Below, one piece after another: positions 23,075 to 35,300 of a stretch of 64,000 bases of DNA; the first letter of the stretch is position 1; each line of letters opens with the position of its first letter. Source of the stretch: Phorcus lineatus. Taxonomy: Eukaryota > Mollusca > Gastropoda > Trochida > Trochidae. The stretch lies in NCBI GenBank assembly GCA_921293015.1, contig OV121083.1:32356908-32420907 (forward strand), written 5' to 3'. A program made the translations under genes and the position numbers. The notes beneath the pieces were generated by a model. The model searched no databases and had not been told where the DNA came from. It saw only the letters and a program-made list of their open reading frames with translations.

Positions 23075-24395
23075 TGCTCCTGTAGTCCTCCGCTCCTGTA
23101 GTTCTCTGCTCTTGTAGTCCTCCACTCTTATAGTCCTCCACTCATGTAGTTCTCTACTCCTGTAGTCCTCTACTCCTGTAGTTCTCCACTCTTATAGTCC
23201 TCCACTCCTGTAGTCCTCCACTCATGTAGTTCTCCACTCCTGTAGTTCTCTACTCCTGTAGTCCTCTACACCTGTAGTTCTCCACTCTTATAGTCCTCCA
23301 CTCCTGTAGTCCTCCACTCATGTAGTTCTCCACTCCTGTACTTCTCTACTCCTGTAGTCCTCTACTCATGTAGTTCTCCACTCATGTAGTCCTCCACTCA
23401 TGTAGTCCTCTACTCCTGTAGTTCTCCGCTCCTGTAGTTCTCCACTCCTGTAGTCCTCCACTCATGTAGTCCTTTACTCCTGTAGTTCTCCGCTCCTGTA
23501 GTCCTCTACACCTGTAGCCTCTACTCCTGTAGTTCTCTACTCCTGTAGTCCTCCACTCATGTAGTCCTCTACTCCTGTAGTCCTCTACTCCTGTAGACCT
23601 CTACTCCTGTAGTTCTCTACTCCTGTAGTTCTCCGCTCCTGTAGTTCTCCACTCCTGTAGTCCTCCACTCATGTAGTCCTTTACTCTTGTAGTTCTCCGC
23701 TCCTGTATTCCTCTACACCTGTAGCCTCTACTCCTGTAGTTCTCTACTCCTGTAGTCCTCTACTCCTGTAGTACTCTACTCCTGTAGTCCTCTACTCCTG
23801 TAGTTCTCTACTCCTGTAGTCCTCTACTCCTGTAGATCTCTACTCCTGTAGTCCTCTACTCCTGTAGTTCTCTACTCCTGTAGTTCTCTACTCCTGTAGT
23901 TCTCCACTCATGTAGTCCTCTACACCTGTAGTTCACTACTCCTGTAGTCCTCCACTCATGTAGTCCTCTACTCCTGTAGTTCTCTACTCCTGTAGTTCTC
24001 CACTCATGTAGTCCTCTACTCCTGTAGTTCTCCACTCATGTAGTCCTCTACACCTGTAGTTCACTACTCCTGTAGTTCTCCACTCATGTAGTTCTCCACT
24101 CATGTAGTCCTCTCCTCATGTAGTCCTCTACACCTGTAGTTCACTACTCCTGTAGTCCTCTACTCCTGTAGTTCTCCACTCATGTAGTCCTCTACTCCTG
24201 TAGTTCTCTACTCCTGTAGTTCTCCACTCATGTAGTTCTCTACTCCTGTAGTTCTCCACTCATGTAGTCCTCTACACCTGTAGCTGTCCACTCATGTAGT
24301 CCTCTCCTCATGTAGTCCTCTACTCCTGTAGTTCTCTACTCCTGTAGTCCTCCACTCCTGTAGTCCTCTACTCCTGTAGTTCTCTACTCGTAACA
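23075..24395. repeat. 16-bp satellite array, right block
   Basis: This continues the array after the retrotransposon. Its first ~100 bases (tgctcctgtagtcctccgc...) match the first block from 16267 onward, which shows that the two flanks were contiguous before insertion. Confidence 0.94.
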
Positions 24396-25992
24396 GCTCT
24401 TGCTCGGGAAATACCTATATTAAGCACTCGTATCTAAACATATAGTATGTCATGGACACTCATATAATATCCTCTATTTGTGCGTTGAATTTTCTAAAGT
24501 CACAGTTTGTGTCAACATCTTTCTTGGCGTTTGAAATAGTTACTAAATAAGATTCATTGTATCAGTCCTGACAAATAAACCACGTAACCACTGACATATT
24601 TTTCAGCAAAATTGTAAAATAAATTTTTAACTCAAAGGACCTTTGATTCAGATAGAGATTTATTTTCTTAGAATTTCTTATATATGTTGTCAAATAGAGC
24701 TCAATGCTCTGCACACGTGCAGGAAATGTTCCCTCAAATGTGATCACATCCCTGGATCGCTGCAGTGAGGCTTCCAGTTCAGTCATCACTTTTATGCTTT
24801 TACTCTGGGTCATCAACACTTTTTCCCCACAGTTTTATGAGACACAACTTGATGAAGAATAATAAAGTTACTGTTTTAAAGACTGGATATGCTCTAAAGT
24901 TAATTCAATCAACGAGCGTTAACTTCAATTCTGGTGTGTTCATCAAGATGAGCTTCACATTCATTGGTCCCAGCGGTCATAGCATTATTTAAATTCAATT
25001 TTTGGGATACCCTTTTAAAAACTGTAGTATGCTAAAATGAAGCTTGATTATAACATTCAAAAACAATATCACAGAAATCGCCCTTCTTATGTAATAACAA
25101 TACATTTACTTAAATCAAATCCTTTTAGCTCTGAATGTGTTATTTTCAAAACTTCACATTTCCCCTTTTCTTGGTGGACAAAAGCAAAAAAAATACCTTT
25201 GCTTGAAAAATAGGTCTGTGACATGCATTTTAAAATTATTAATCTGAAAGTAAACGTATCCAGCTTTCACATTCCAATATTTCTTATTGTTGGTTTAAAC
25301 CTCTCTTTTTAATAGGTTTCATGGATCCAATCACAGTCTTTGATTTGATTGCAACAGGCAGGTACTAAAACATACCAAAGCATGAATGCAAGCAATGCAC
25401 TTTCTATCTTTACAAAATACCAAAAATGCAGTTTTGCTCAGTGGGCCCATTTCATGGGATCAGCATGTCAGTCTCCTAACGCTAACACCACGCACTAAAG
25501 TTTCTTCAAGGGAACGTGCCGAGCCCAGTCAATTTCTTTTCAAGTTCAAAGGGAAGACGTGAATTTTCAAAGAGGAAACCTGTGTGCTAAGTTTGTCAGC
25601 GTCATATCGCTGGAATTTTTTCTAGATTTCTTAATGTTTGCACTAAGCATCTTAATAATTGGGAAATTGAAGTCACAGTGAAACATTGAGAAAGCGTTGA
25701 TTTCAAGGTGGCAATGGAGCTTATATTGAGTTATTCACAATCACTTGCATGCAAATCTTGTCAATTTGCTGGAAATTCTAATATCGTTTAGGTAAAACCA
25801 AACATGACTTAGTGTCAACTGCTTATCAATTATAGATATTGGTGACTCGGTGACACAGGGGCCACACTCTAAAAAACTAATTCCATTTCTTAGAAGGTTA
25901 GAAAATTGAAATGGTGTGTGCATATACTTTCCCAGTAAGGACTAAAAGTTGTAGATGTTGTTTGCCCGTGTCCCTAGCCTAATGATAATACA
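24396..25992. other. Intergenic stretch, one short dispersed repeat
   Basis: The only structure seen is a ~75-bp segment (about 24404-24480, gctcgggaaatacctatatt onward) that recurs at 54488-54563. Otherwise it is AT-rich with no supported gene. Confidence 0.5.
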
Positions 25993-26005
25993 ATATAAGT
26001 TATAG

Positions 26006-26062
26006 TGAGTGAGTGAGTTATTGCTTAACGCCGCTTGGGCAATATTGCAGCCATTAGCGGCG
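26006..26062 (-). mobile_element. 57-bp SINE 3'-end fragment with target duplication
   Basis: The fragment reads tgagtgagtgagttattgc then ttaacgccgcttgggc and ends ttagcggcg on plus. It is flanked by a perfect 13-bp direct repeat, ATATAAGTTATAG (25993-26005 and 26063-26075), so it is a real, extremely 5'-truncated insertion. A similar 3'-end piece in the opposite orientation lies at 40896-40956. Confidence 0.85.
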
Positions 26063-26074
26063 ATATAAGTTATA

Positions 26075-27686
26075 GGGGAGACCGGGGCAGTTTGGGACAT
26101 GGGGTAGATTGGGACACCATAGATATCGAGTGATTCAAAAGAAGGAGAAAGAAACTGTCAATATCACATGAAGTGAAATCATACACTATGTGACAACTGT
26201 TGCTGATGGTTGAAAATGTAGTGTAGTTCACTCACTGGAAAGTAATATTCAAATATCTATAGTTGGAGTAAATTTTTAGCATCTTAGTATTTATGATCTG
26301 ATGTAAAGATGATTGACGGAAACAAGTTGATACCTATTGTTCTGGAGAGCTCTGTCATTATGCTTAGTTCTTACAAGTAATTTCTAGACATGTATGATAT
26401 TTCAATTTTCCAATTTTGGGACATTTGACATCTTTATTGGTCATCGGGGCAGTTTGGGACAGTGCTAACAGGGTAGATTGGGACAGGGTATCAATGTGCA
26501 TGGTACATTTTTTTATTTAACATTGTCCCGATGACCGAATCTATCTAAAGCCAACACTCTTTGTTTTGTCTATATCGAATACTAAAAAATCATAATAAGT
26601 AATAAAGGATAATAATAAATTAGAAGTATCAATATCTTCCAGGTGCATTTCAAGGATTAACTACTAACTTTGGGCTCCTGCTAGTTCGATAGGAACTGGC
26701 AACATTACTGGATTACTGGACCACAACAGTTTTCAATGCGTGGCTTGACCACTCTTTTGACCACACAATTTTTAGTGTTGACAACAACCAGAGCCAAATA
26801 TCGCATTGCATCCAAAAACTAAAGCCTCTTGACAGAATGTGTACAGTCCCTTGAATAAATTCTCCAATCAGGATGAAGACACCTGGCAATTAACCCATGC
26901 AGGTGTCACAATGACAACCTCTTATGTCGCAGAATTATTTGGAATATCATATCCCAAGGTATTTACGAATCAGGATATTTCTTTGAATATAATATATAAT
27001 GACATATATACCCACTGGACTGAAAAGTGTTCGGTAAAGAAGAACTTCTGCCTTATTTTCTTATAAATAGACTTGAAAAAACTGCAACTTGGATCTTGAG
27101 CTGCAAGCATCCATGATGTCCCACACATAGGACCATCAGTTACAAACACTTAAGATGCACACATTGAACCATTGATTTAAGCACCTAATAAGGACACAAA
27201 GGACCATCAGATACAAGCATCCAAGATGCACACATTGGACAATTGAAAGGACCCAAGATGGAGACATGGGATGATGGCACCACCAGATACAAACATCAAA
27301 GTTGGAAACATGAAACCTCAAGCCAAGAACAATTTACCTGATACTTCAACAAATAATATTCTCTTGCTTATGTCACTGTGCTGATATTTATTGGAAGTCA
27401 TGTAATTTTAATTATTATTTTTGACAGATATGTATATTGTCCAAATGTGCCCTGGGTCGTGTCCCAATGTACCCCGGGGTGGGGCAGTTTGGGACAGTAT
27501 TTTATACTTTTTTATATCTGATTTATACAAAATGTTTGTTAACTTATTTCATTGTCTCCTGCTTTCATATTTTGAACATAAAGGTTGCTTGAAATCTGCA
27601 AAGTTTCATGTCATTTGACTTCATTGATGAAGAACAAACAGTTTAACAAAATAAGTTTTTGTGTCCCAATGTGCCCCGGTCTCCCC
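26075..27686. mobile_element. 1.6-kb DNA element with GGGGAGACC TIRs
   Basis: The terminal inverted repeats are GGGGAGACCGGGGCAGTTTG at the left and, reverse-complemented, GGGGAGACCGGGGCACATTG at the right, with 23 of 25 terminal bases matching. TA on both sides (26073-26074, 27687-27688) fits a TA target duplication. TIR-like pieces also occur inside (26443-26465, 27463-27500). No transposase was recognised. A ~45-bp degenerate tandem lies at 27090-27310. Superfamily unassigned. Confidence 0.75.
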
Positions 27687-27820
27687 TAACATTCTGTCAA
27701 GGTGACATAGGGAGATATTATTCATGTGAAAGGTTTTATGCAGCTAGTGGAACACAAGTTCCATCAAACCTTTCAAGGGAATAATATATCCCTATGTCAC
27801 CCTTGACAGAATGTTATAAC
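27687..27820. mobile_element. Palindromic MITE
   Basis: The left arm (taacattctgtcaaggtgac, continuing to attattc at 27724) is mirrored by the right arm ending gtcacccttgacagaatg then ttataac at 27820. The left tip 'gttata' is separated from its arm by the 1.6-kb element and now lies at 26069-26074. Joining the two sides gives gttataacattctg, the exact mirror of the right end. Confidence 0.8.
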
Positions 27821-28950
27821 ATATTTATCTTACCGAATGTGTTAATGTATTATTAAAAAGACAAACAGAAATTAACAACACCTATGACCTGATCACGTGA
27901 CTTTGACTGATTGACGTGGAAGCACTATAAATGTAGCAGGGTATAAAGGATTTGAGATAGGTATAATGGGTAACACCTTAACTAATATTGAAGTGAAAAG
28001 ATAGAGTAGGGAACGTTAAAAATAAAAGAATTGTCGAGTTAACAAGTCACAGCATTGAGTTTGTCTTGACACTCATGACGTCAGCACTAAACATGGCATT
28101 TTGACTTCCAAAAAGTACTGAATCACCTCCAACAAAATGGCCGATAAAAAATTCCTTTAGCTGATCACTTGACTAGTCTTGTGACGTCACGTCACACTGC
28201 ACAAGCCTATGACGTCACTGTGTTAGAATGAAAACTATCGTTGCCGAGTCTGCTCATCGCGGCTTGAAATAAAACGTTTTCCACATTAATGCAAAGAAGT
28301 CATATGATTGAGTAATAGACTGTTTCGTGAAGAAGTATGTATGTCTAATGACAATTGCCAAAATTGGTAACAGAAGGCTATCAAAAGCATGTTTTCATCA
28401 TGTTAAGCGGTAGAGCGTCATACTCCTCGCAGTGCCGTTACGTCTCTTCTTTGCATCGAGCCTTGGGAAGATTTATTCCAATGCGGTCATTCGGCTGTCT
28501 AAAAATCATGTTCGAACGTAGATTTGACGATGAAATAAACCAATCAAAAACAAGGAGTTTAAAATGTCATTGTAGAATACTTGGTAGATGATAAAACGTC
28601 AGATACAATTAAAACTTCACACATCACTGTCATTGTGGTGACACTGAATGTAGGTTGGTGTCCATTTGAAAGATTCATATTTTCTAAAGCCAAACAACGA
28701 ACGACATACACGAGAACTGACCACTTTACGGAAAAGTTGAACACAGTAATGACAGTATATAGTTTGTTTTCTGAGGCTCCTTATTGCTCATCTTTGTTTA
28801 ACTTTTCTTATCATTGTTTGTAAAGAAGGATACAATAACATATGCAAATAAACAATGTCTAATAGGCTACGTAACTGTTATAAAGCTAAGTGCTTGTCTT
28901 TGATCAACAACAAATAACACACCGTAATCATTAAATTGGCAACAAGAATG
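27821..28950. other. Intergenic stretch, nothing recognised
   Basis: This lies downstream of the 3' end of the FAS1 gene. The ORFs at 28355-28823 are short and show no family features. Confidence 0.5.
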
Positions 28951-28954
28951 TGTA

Positions 28955-28960
28955 TTTATT
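28955..28960 (-). terminator. Poly(A) signal of FAS1 gene
   Basis: TTTATT on plus (AATAAA on minus) lies about 130 bases beyond the stop codon at 29087-29089. It is the nearest canonical signal. Confidence 0.6.
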
Positions 28961-29086
28961 GAAAATGAACAGAGGGTCGAAGCATGAAACTAAGACAACT
29001 GTTTTTGTCGGTAAATAGATACATAGAAAGCTATTGCTGCTTGAAAGCTTGTGCATAAAGTGTTAGATAATGCGCTGCATGGTGGA

Positions 29087-29379
29087 TCAGATGTCGAATA
29101 TGGAAAACCTGCCTCTCCCCCTGCCCCTCCTGCCCCTGCCCCTTCTGTCGAACAGTCGGGCCCAGAAGTCCTCCTCCTCCTCCTCCTCGACCATCAGCAC
29201 ACGGTCGATCACGTGCACGACGCCATTACTTCCTGTGATGTCACAATTGCTAATCCGTGCAGGTCCAATGTTCACCCGTTCTCCCCTTCGGTCGAGACGG
29301 AATACTTCCCCTGAGAGTGTCCTGAGTCGCGGACTTCCGTACCAACCGCTCTCAAAGATGCCAGCACAACACAATGCAT
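29087..29379 (-). CDS. FAS1 gene exon 15: end of FAS1-4 and basic tail
   Basis: The acceptor is tttttcag. It encodes ALCCAGIFESGWYG, then the H2-like motif GSNGVVHVIDRVLMV, then EEEEEEDFWARLF and a tail rich in RGRG repeats ending FSIFDI and TGA. The acidic run derives from a GAG/GAA run and the basic tail from a G-rich run, so both may vary in length. The basic tail could bind glycosaminoglycans (inference). Confidence 0.9.
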
Positions 29380-32300
29380 CTGAAAAAGCATTTGCAACTG
29401 ATACCAACTGTTCCAACTTGAAGACTTTATGATAAGAATAGAGCCGTGGGCTCTGCAGCTCATCAGGTTATGTATTATCTATTATTGCTTAGGTTTAAGA
29501 CTTGTATACATGACAATATTATTTGTTAAGACATGTCTATGTCGTCTCTATCATAATTAAGACAGCCACTAAGTTTACAACTTAAAAATTGCACTGGCAA
29601 AGCCATATTATACACAATATGTAAGCAAGTTGTAACTTTGATTTCTAAGGAAGGTCATAAGGTAGTAACCGCTTTTGTCTCCATAACAGACTTGCAGCAT
29701 AAAACCCGATATAACAACCATTAATACCCACAACCATTTGTCCCTCACCAATTAAATTAGTAGAAACATCCCATATCTTGTACATCCCTGAACTCAGATT
29801 AGCAGATGTTAGTAATCAGTTCTGATTGATTAATTTAAATATCACTGAATAAAGTCTAAAACACAGATATTTACCACAGAAAGAATGAAATCACGATATA
29901 ATTTGTTTCATACCACTTTAACTCCCCTTATCATGCAAAATTTGAAAAGAATGGGATGAAAAGTACTTCTGCAATCAGTTAGATAAATTCTAAGCTTAGG
30001 TGAGGTAAGGTGATTTGGGGATTAACTCCGCTTTCACTTATGTCACGGCTCATAGTATTATTGCAGGGAGAAAGCCCGCAACACCATTGTGGCTATGCAT
30101 TGGGGTGAAACCTGCGAGCATTGGCTGGAACTAGCCAACCATGGGTGGTACTGCCCTGAAATCCAGTGCAGGATTGCACCCATACCTTACTGCCTGTAGA
30201 ATGTTTCTCTACTGCAGACAAAGTTGCCTAAGCGGGATTTGAACCATGCAGGTACACCTAGATCCGATGCCGAACGTGCTAACCACTGCACTCTCGCACC
30301 CCTCTAACCTAAGGAAATGACTAAGTATAAAACATATGTAGAAAATTAAAAATCATGAAATTACCTGAAATATGTCATTGCACCCCTCCTCATATGATAA
30401 AAGACATGCAGAATTGGATGAATAGTTTTACTGCAATGGGTCGGATAAATTTGACGTTAGGAAATGATTTGATACAAAATATAGAAATGTGTAAAATATT
30501 ACAAAATTCACTTGAAATTTGGCATTGCACCTCTCCTAAAAGAAAGATGATACGTTTGCACAAAATTTTTTTTACCCGGACGGAAGGAAGGAATCTGTTA
30601 TTTCAGGTATAATGAGCTAAAAATTAACAGCAACAAACCAATTCATTGATATTCAGATGTGCGTAGTTAATTAGTGCGACCTACCGTTAGCAATATGGTT
30701 CTTCAGAACATTTCTCATCTCCTCAGGCTTGTCTGTTAGTCTCTTCAGAGTCTCCTCACTTAACGTCTCGAATGCCTGGCAACATACATCATTACTCTAT
30801 TCCACTGTTCAATTATTGTTACGATTTGATTTAGTTATTCAAAGCTGTCTACAGGTGTAATAGACCAAAAATCATCAATGTATGCTCACGTTATTGGTGG
30901 GTGCGAAGATTGTGAAGGGTCCATCCTCCTGCAGACTATCAGCTAGCCCCGCGCCTTTAAGGAGCTTGACCAGGGTGGAGAGCCGGGGGTCCATGGCCAG
31001 CACATCCTCCACATTCCCTGGGGGTGGGAGCAGTACCTGAAATAATACAAAACTACCCTACACATCTCTTCCGCCCTGGCTAGGCTAACTGTCGCTTAAA
31101 TATAGCCACCAATGTATAGAGAAGAACGGCTAGAGTACATAATTGACAATGTAAGACCGGAATTTCTAAAATATTTAAAGTATTGCAATGAAGGTAGAGA
31201 AGAAATACCTCAAAACACTATGTTTTCATGACAATGTTATAAACTGCAAAAGTAAAGAACAATTATTATCCTTATTTACACAAAGCTTGCTACTTTTTGT
31301 ACCTTGTCGATGATGTTGATCATCCCATTACATGACTTGATATTCATTTTCCTTATCGGAGCGCACATCGCTGTTCGAGTCCATGTGTCACCGTATGGGA
31401 ACTGAAGAGAACAGATGTGAATCATAGAGCATGGGTCAAGAGGGTATAGGTATGGGGAGGGGGGGGGGGGGGGGGGGTTGGCGGGCCTCCCCACTTTCTA
31501 AACTTGGGGGCAGTCCTCCCCACTTTCTAAACTTGGTGACAGTCCTCCCCACTTTCTAAACTTGGGGGCAGTCCTCCCCACTTTCTAAACTTGGGGGCAG
31601 TCCTCCCCACTTTCTAAACTTGGTGACAGTCCTCCCCACTTTCTAAACTTGGGGGCAGTCCTCCCCACTTTCTAAACTTGGGGGCAGTCCTCCCCACTTT
31701 CTAAACTTGGGGGCAGTCCTCCCCATTTTCTAAACTTATATATATATATATCTCGGAAATCGAGCTTCTGAATGGAACCGAGATAAGCCCAGCTGGGATG
31801 AACGCAGAATGATTGTGTGTTTGTATACTATCATGACGAATACGCTCATATTTTGTCTGAAATTTAGCTATGCATTCGACCCCAGGGAAGATAATGAGGA
31901 AGATTTATTATCGTGACAATATTTGCGTTTGATTTGGCTTTTTCTTTGTCTAAGAGCAGTTTTCAAAAATTTTGGAAACTATTGTGAAGAAATTTACCAA
32001 AACAAAACTATGACACATTATTGAATAGGTCTACAAAGCTTTTTCTCAAAATTAGGGTTTCGAGGAATTATTTTCTATTTTTAAATTTCAAAGTAAGTAA
32101 TGCTGTTCATTTTTCATGCTTTCAAGCACATTCAAGTTCATTTTTCATGCTTTCTATTAAACCATTTTGCAAAACATTTTCCAGAGCGTCCCATACTTTT
32201 GACTTTCCGCAATCAGTCAAAAGCGATGTGTACGCGGACCTGTGATTGGTTAAAATAACTGAAGGTGAAAGGTCACGGTCAAGGCCGTCTGACACGGCTT

Positions 32301-35300
32301 TAATGGAGCCATAGTCAGATCAAGAAACGCAGCGAGGTACGAGGGACAAGTTTCGGTCTGATTTCAATGAGATTGACAGTCTTCATAGCTAAAAGCGTTG
32401 ATAAGTGTGGAGAAAGTGTTGTGTGCTGTATATATATGTGTGTGACTATGTGCAGTACTCGACCAACCAGCGAGTACTCGTTGATCCTGATCTGCTTGCC
32501 GGCCAGGTGCGTGTCCAGTTGTAGATTGCTATACATGCTGCTCTGAGACAGCTTCTCCGGGACCATGTGGTACTTGATGATGTCAGCCAGAAGGTCGCGG
32601 TTCTGCATCAGATCTGTCAACATCTCGTTGTTGAGGTTCTGGATATATACAACACAGTCATATACAAACAGTTCCTTAGTCCTTAATGTTCACAACACAG
32701 GTGTGATAGACGTAAATTCATTTGGTTTAGATAAAGACATGATGCAAACATCAAATACATAATTTTAGTAACAAAGATTATTTACTGTCATCAATTATAA
32801 CCAAGACATTAGTATACAATGAACAAAACTAATTTGAAGAGCATTCATGGATAATGTCTATATGTCAGGTCCAAACGCAATTAATTCGTAACCATTAACT
32901 GGAAAAAGACATCTCACGCAGAAATACTAACTATTGTTCTATTTTGGAAAAAGAAATCATTTTGAAGTGTATATACCTGATATATACGAAGAAGTTAAGG
33001 GTCAACCAATCATTTTTGTTTGACATTTGATTAAACACAGGGAACATGTAAATCAAAACTTGTTTGGCACAGTTTTGGTCAGAATGAGTTTAATATGTGT
33101 CAATGTTGAGTCTGTTATGCAAAGCATATGCACTTTTAAACAAAATCATTCTGATGAAAGTTTGCCATTTTGAGCATAACGAGTGAAACCACCATGTGCT
33201 TGAAAGCAGTTGACACAATGATGAGGCATGTTGTCGATCAGACGTCCAAAAATCACCTGGGGAATGGCCTGCCACTCTGCCTGAAGGAATTGCACCAATT
33301 CTTGAAGATTATCAGGTTGCCTATGATTGTCTCTCACACGTTTGCCTACCTCATCCCATGCATGTTCAATTGATGACAATTGTCATCTCGAAGAACAGAA
33401 CCTGCTCCAATTTGACGAAGTCTTGGGATGACGAAAGGCTGTAAAATTTTGTCTCTACCTGAGACCCATCAAATGTCTTTGGACAAAGAAAAGAGGAGTC
33501 CTGTGATGTACTGAAATTCCAGCCCACACCATTATCATATCACCTCAGAAGAGATGGCGTTGTCTGACGTTAACATCAGCAAATCTTCCTCCTTGCTGCC
33601 TATAGACGCGAAGTCTGCCATCATTGAACTGTATTGCAAATCGGATCTCATCAGTGAAGAGTACCTGCCCCCACTGTCGCTGTCTCCAGTCTCTATGACG
33701 TGTGCACCAGTCACGACGTGCTGCCATATGACGTTGAAGAAGAGGTGGTTGAACCATTTGTCGTCGAGATCGAATATTGTGGGCTCACAGACGATTTCTT
33801 ATGGTCTGGTCCAATACCTGAACACCACTTGCATTCACAGTTCATCTCTCAGACATCTCGCTGTAACAACGCGCTGACGTAAGGCCTTTTTAATGACATG
33901 CCAGTCTTGACGTTGCAACGTTGATCTCGGCCTACCAGACGGTGGGCGATTCTGAATTGAATTGGTTGCCATAGTCTCCCAATCACACTCTGGCTACAAC
34001 CGATTCTCTGTGCCACATTCCTCTGCGTAAAACCCTGTTGAAGCCACGCAATGGCTCTTCCTCTGTCAAGTTCACTCAGCTGACGTCTGACCATGTTGAA
34101 ATTTCAACTGAGAGCAGCACCATCATGGAAGGTTTTATATGCCCAAACTGTTCATGGAAAATGCCTAGTGCATGTGCAAGGCCATAATCAACTCCAAAAC
34201 GTCGCATCCTACTGTGTTTGAAATGCAAACAGTTTTGTGGAGCCTTGTTTTGAGCTTTAGGTTATGGTTTTAGGTCAAAATCATTTGTTTGAAAATGACA
34301 TATGCCTTGTACACAGGTTTTGTCGTCAGGATATCGTGAACCAAGTTTGACACAATTTCCGCCAATCATTTTATATATATATATCTGAAATGTGCATTGA
34401 CAATTACCTAGTAGAAAAAACTTCTTTTGAGTAGTACTTATCTATATATTCATAATGTATACCTGAAAAGCTTTATTTGATGGAACAAAAACAGTAAAAT
34501 TGGATGATTTCTGGAACTCTGTGAGTAGTTTGGTTTTCTTGAGGACCCGGAGAAACTCGGTGGCGTTCTCGTTGTCAATGAGGTCCGTCACGCTGAGCGC
34601 TGTGAAACACAGAGAGGTCAGATTGTCTGGGTTAGACCTGTTCTACCTATATATTCCTATGAGGTAGACCTTAACATTCTTGTGGGTTAGATATACATAT
34701 GTTCTTATGTGTTAGACCTATATGTCCCTATGAGTTAGACCTTTCTGTTCTTATGTGTTAGACCTATATGTCCCTATGAGTTCGACCAATATGTCCCTAT
34801 GAGTTAGACCTTTCTGTTCTTATGAGTTAGACCTATATGTCACTATGAGTTAGACCTTTCTGTTCTTATGTGTTAGACCTATATGTCCCTATGAGTTAGA
34901 CCTTTCTGTTCTTATGAGTTAGACCTATATGTCCCTATGAGTTAGACCTATATGTCCCTATGAGTTAGACTTATATGTCCCTATGAGTTAGACCTTTCTG
35001 TTCTTATGTGTTAGACCTATATGTCCCTATGAGTTCGACCTATATGTCCCTATGAGTTAGACCTTTCTGTTCTTATGAGTTAGATCTATATGTCACTATG
35101 AGTTAGACCTTTCTGTTCTTATGAGTTAGACCTATATGTCCCTATGAGTTCGACCTATATGTCGCTATGAGTTAGACCTTTCTGTTCTTATGAGTTAGAT
35201 CTATATGTCCCTATGATTTAGACCTATATATCCCTATGAGTTAGACCTTTCTGTTCTTATGAGTTAGACCTATATGTCCCTATGAGTTAGACTTATATGT

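Noticed and set aside
28395..28465. A tRNA-like start (gcggtagagcgtcatactcc)
   Set aside because: It resembles an A box, but no matching B box or foldback follows at the right distance.
29070..29432. Plus-strand ORFs rich in Pro/Ser opposite the last FAS1 exon
   Set aside because: They are shadows of the simple-sequence-rich exon 15 on the minus strand.
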